A stretch of DNA of 64,000 nt from Cenococcum geophilum 1.58 (lineage: Eukaryota; Ascomycota; Dothideomycetes; Gloniales; Gloniaceae), in assembly GCA_001692895.1 (NCBI GenBank), contig KV748178.1, positions 4,498,887 to 4,562,886 of the forward strand. The letters are read 5' to 3'. The notes beneath the pieces are model-generated. The model worked only from the letters and a program-made list of their open reading frames with translations, ran no database searches and was not told where the DNA came from. Both the position numbers and the translations under genes were made by a program. Below, in pieces: positions 60,401 to 64,000 of the stretch; within the stretch, counting starts at the first letter, position 1; each line of letters opens with the position of its first letter.

Positions 60401-62990
60401 CTAAAATATTAATAAGCAATTTAAAATCATCTACTAGAAGTCTTTTAATACTATAGAAAGTTAGCCTAGTATAGATTCTACTAGCAGGAAGGAAGCTTAC
60501 TCGCGGTTATAGATACTAAAATTACTATTAGTTAGGACTAAAGTAAGGATACTAGTACTAAATTAAGCTGCTAGTATATGCCAGTTGCGTCCCTAACTAA
60601 GTCTATTTTTTAGGGTAGTTAGTTATTTATTATACTTAACTGTATATCTTATAAGTTTAGGATATGCTTAGGATAGTATATCGTCTAAAGCGTGGAAAGT
60701 AGCCTGGCCGCAGTAACCTAGTTTTAATATTCGCTCTTTATTCCGCTAATGTCTAGTCTACCGGACCGATTAAAGCTAGTAATTCTATTCTAACTATATA
60801 TAAGCTTCCACTAATCTAATTAGGTGGAATCGCTTTATAATAAAAGCTATAGTAAGTAAGACATCTAATTAATTTAGAGACTCCATATTTGCGGATACTG
60901 TATTACTAAAAGAAAGAATAACTATGCTTATACTCTTCTAAATAGTGAGATAGGAATTCCGTAATTATATAAAAGCGTCCTAGCTAGCAACCGCGAAGAA
61001 TAAGCGAGTAAGGAGCTAGAGCCTATTAGAATTGTCTAACGAGCTATAGTTAGTAAAGGTTTAATATATCTCTATTAACGGAAATTTACAGTTATAAATA
61101 GGTGGAATCTTCTTTAGAGTTTATTTTTGTAGCCTCTTAACCTTATAGAAGTGTTAATTATTAACTTTTTGTTTACTCCAAAGCCGCTCTAATGTCGCCC
61201 TTCTAGACTTAGTAATCGCTATATTTAGTGTTTTAGTAGGCTTAGCTCGCTATAGTTACTTTTTATTTACAGGCAATTATGCTCCTTCTCTTTAGTATAT
61301 TTTACTTTACTGTTTAGAATTATATCTAACTTCTTTTATTATGTTATCCCGTCCATAAATATTATCTAACTCTACCTTATCCTACCCCTCTTTACGCGCC
61401 TATATTTAGTTGTCCCGCCTTATATATTAGAGATTATAGTTAATTAATTATTAAGGATCTTTATAGTATTACTTATCTACCTAAGATAGTAACTGTTCTT
61501 TCTCTCCTTTTAGGTTATCCGTATAATTATAAGGTTAACTACTAGGACTTTACTACAATGTCTTTACACTTTAAATTAATAAGTTTATAGCTATAAAGGG
61601 GAACTGGTTTTCCGTATAGGATAAAGGGTGTTAAAGAAAAGGCGCGGGAGACTTTTGGGGGGTCGTGTTGGCGCCTTAAGATGGCGTGAAATTACCGTTA
61701 TAAAAGGAAAACTAATTAGTAGTGCTTGCCTTAGTCTATTTAGCTAGCTCACCTATAGGTAAAGGGGACAAGCTAGAAGCTAAAAGGAGCTTACTAGGAT
61801 CAATAAAATCACTATTATAATTCTATAAATCTTCTTTAAATAAGTCTCTAGTAGCAATATAGTATATAGCTATAAAATTAATAGCTGCGGAAAGTATAAG
61901 CGCCTAATTACAGATTAGCTAGGAATACTTTAGATTTATATCTAAGAGCTAGTTAAGCTTAAAGCAGACATTATATTAAAGGATCGTAATTTCCTATAAT
62001 AGCTATATTAGTTATAAAAATTAAACGTAAAGGGGGAAGTAAAGAAGGCATACATTTTCTATCTTAGCACTAATAGTATTAATCGGCATGCCTTAAGTCG
62101 GTTTATTATAAGTAAGGGGATTATAGTTTAAAGGCGGACACTGCGCTTACGCGTATAAGTAGAAGGTAGTAAAATAAAGTCACCTGTAAAGATATAGGTC
62201 TCGGCTTATTAACCGCCCAAATATTATAAGCAATAAAAGGCAGACTTAGCCTTGTAGGGTAACAGCTCTATTAATAACAATCGCTCTAGGCCGCATATTT
62301 AAAATCCTAAACAAACCCACCTCCTATAATTATGGCGGCTGACTTTATAGCGGCCACCTTTCTTTAGCTAAGGAAAGAGGCTTTAGTTAAATAGATAACA
62401 CCCCACGTAATAATTGCGCTAGAGCTTTAACCGCTAATATTTAGGAAATGCCACCTTAATAAGGGTCTAGTTAGTGCGGCTTAGCCACCCTCCCTACTAG
62501 CGGGGGCGAGCTTAAAGTATTTTACGCTTTAATTACATGCTGTAAATACCGCTAATTATATTACCCGTCCTAATAAGCCTTTATAGATATTTGGCTTAGC
62601 TTAGCGCTTAAATATATATTTATATAGTAAAAACGGTTAGCTAACCTAAGTCTGGAATAATTGCAGGACTGACACTTATAGGCAACAGCTTAATTAAACT
62701 GCCCGCCCTTTATAGCCCTAGAATTATCCCTTAACCCTAGTATAAAATGCGCAACCAAAGTCAAGAGCTATTAGCGTGGGAGTTAACTTACGTAACTTTA
62801 TGCAATATATTATTATCTCTATTAGCTACGGTTAAACTTATTCCAATAGGTTAAGATATATAGGAGGATAGATTGTTTAAGGTAGGGTTTAATAGTAATA
62901 GGATAATATTATTTTAGCTAATAGTGTAGGTATAGAGGGTAAATGTTCCTAGAGTATATTCTAGATATTCTACTAATACACTTAGTTATA
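57400..62990. other. Unidentified RIP-degraded sequence between ~50-bp direct repeats
   Basis: No family recognised. From about 58320 to 61700 the plus strand keeps one frame almost continuously if only TAA/TAG are tolerated, but parts of the minus strand (about 59950-58200) look equally protein-like, so the true strand is unclear. A short open stretch at 57878-57681 on the minus strand is not convincing alone. A ~50-bp sequence with AGTTAGTGCGGCT and GCCACCCTC occurs near 57414-57455 and again near 62461-62500 in the same orientation. It could mark the ends of an old element of about 5 kb or two separate repeats. Confidence 0.4.
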
Positions 62991-62995
62991 GGAAG

Positions 62996-64000
62996 TAAGT
63001 AGACCTACAAATACCGAGATATATAGCTGCTGCTAATCTTATCCTACTTAGTGGTGTAGCTTATAAGTAGACCTATAAATACTAAGATATATAGCTGCTG
63101 TTAACCTTATCCTATTTATTAGTATAGCGTATAAGTAGACCTGTAAATACTAAAATGTATAGCTGCTACTAACCTTGTTTTGTTTATTAGTATAGGATAT
63201 AAGTAGACCTATAAATACTAAGATATACGGCTGCTGTTAACCTTATCCTATTTATTAATATAGGATATAAGTAGATCTGCAAATACTAAGATATATAGCT
63301 ACTACTAACCTTATCCTATTTGTTAGTGTAAAAAATAAGTAGACCTATAAATACTAAGATATATAGCTGCTGCTAACCTTGTCCTATTTATTGGTATAGT
63401 ATATAAGTAGACCTATAAATACTAAGATATACGGCTGCTGCTAACCTTATCCTATTTATTAGTATAGTTTATAAATAAACCTGCGAATACTAAGATATAT
63501 AGCTGCTGCTAACCTTATCCTATTTATTAGTATAGTATATAAGTAGACCTGCGAATATTAAGATATACGGCTACTGCTAACCTTGTCCTATTTATTAGTA
63601 TAGTTTATAAGTAGACCTACAAATACTAAAATGTACGGCTACTGCTAACCTTATCCTATTTATTAGTATAGAAAGTAAGTAGACCTGCGAATACTAAGAT
63701 ATATAGCTACTGCTAACCTTGTCCTGTTTGTTAATATAGTAGGTAAGTAAACCTATAAATACTAAGATATACAGCTGCTGCTAATCTTGTCCTATTTATT
63801 AGTATAGGATATAAGTAGACCTGCGAATACTAAGATGTATAGCTGTTACTAACCTTGTTCTGTTTATTAGTGTAGCTTATAAGTAGACCTGCGAATACTA
63901 AGATATATAGCTGCTGCTAACCTTGTCCTATTTATTAGTGTAGCTTATAAGTAGACCTATAAATACTAAAATATATAGCTGCTGCTAACCTTATCCTATT
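62996..64000. repeat. 68-bp minisatellite, about 15 copies, open at window end
   Basis: Units begin AAGTAGACCT at 62996(~), 63065, 63133, 63201, 63269 and onward every 68 bp, each containing ACTAAGATATATAGCTGCTG and AACCTTATCCTATTTATTAG. Variation is mainly C/T and G/A transitions. The array continues past the window. No coding function is inferred. Confidence 0.95.

Noticed and set aside
62996-64000. CRISPR-like periodic array
   Set aside because: The whole 68-bp unit repeats, with no unique spacers, in a eukaryotic RIPped context.

Overview
The window looks like a gene-poor, AT-rich compartment of a filamentous ascomycete (Pezizomycotina) genome that has undergone repeat-induced point mutation (RIP). 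TpA is strikingly abundant, CpA and TpG are depleted, TGA is rare, and nearly every recognisable reading frame is interrupted by TAA or TAG where CAA, CAG or TGG would be expected. Short introns with GTAAGT donors and fungal-type branch points are still visible. Only one gene looks functional: a piggyBac-type transposase with one intron.

Layout. 1-589: unassigned. 590-4494: a head-to-tail duplication of an unidentified ~1.9 kb gene-like unit, each copy ending in a 24-bp minisatellite. 4495-7480: a minus-strand fossil resembling DUF6589 proteins. 7541-8028: a fold-back element with ~175-bp arms. 8526-~9630: an LTR plus gag fragment of family Gypsy-A. 9640-10050: degenerate minisatellite. ~10330-12600: minus-strand fossil of a DUF7025/AAA+ ATPase. 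13440-15580: a GC-rich island of 9-, 20- and 12-bp arrays that partly escaped RIP. 15590-20269: unidentified degraded sequence. 20270-44615: a nested stack. The outer element is Gypsy-A (TSD AGCGC). It holds Gypsy-B (TSD GAAGG) in one LTR, a Ty1/Copia element (TSD GTCCC) near its 3' end, and the piggyBac-type transposon (TTAA at both ends) in its RT region. 45052-47568: a RIP-degraded DUF3435 tyrosine recombinase gene with two clear introns. 48651-56600: a second full-length Gypsy-A family copy (TSD CCCCT). 56601-56875: 16-bp CCCCTAGGG-type array. 56880-62990: unassigned. 62996-64000: 68-bp minisatellite running off the window.

How it fits together. Removing the nested insertions joins 20269 to 44621 and 48650 to 56606. 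The older locus therefore carried a degraded DUF3435 recombinase flanked by unidentified degraded coding-like sequence and minisatellites. The LTR elements and the duplicated unit are heavily RIPped. The piggyBac element has normal codon use, an almost intact two-exon gene and clean inverted ends, so it most likely arrived last, or has stayed too low in copy number to be RIPped. No tRNA, rRNA, CRISPR array or intact host housekeeping gene was seen.
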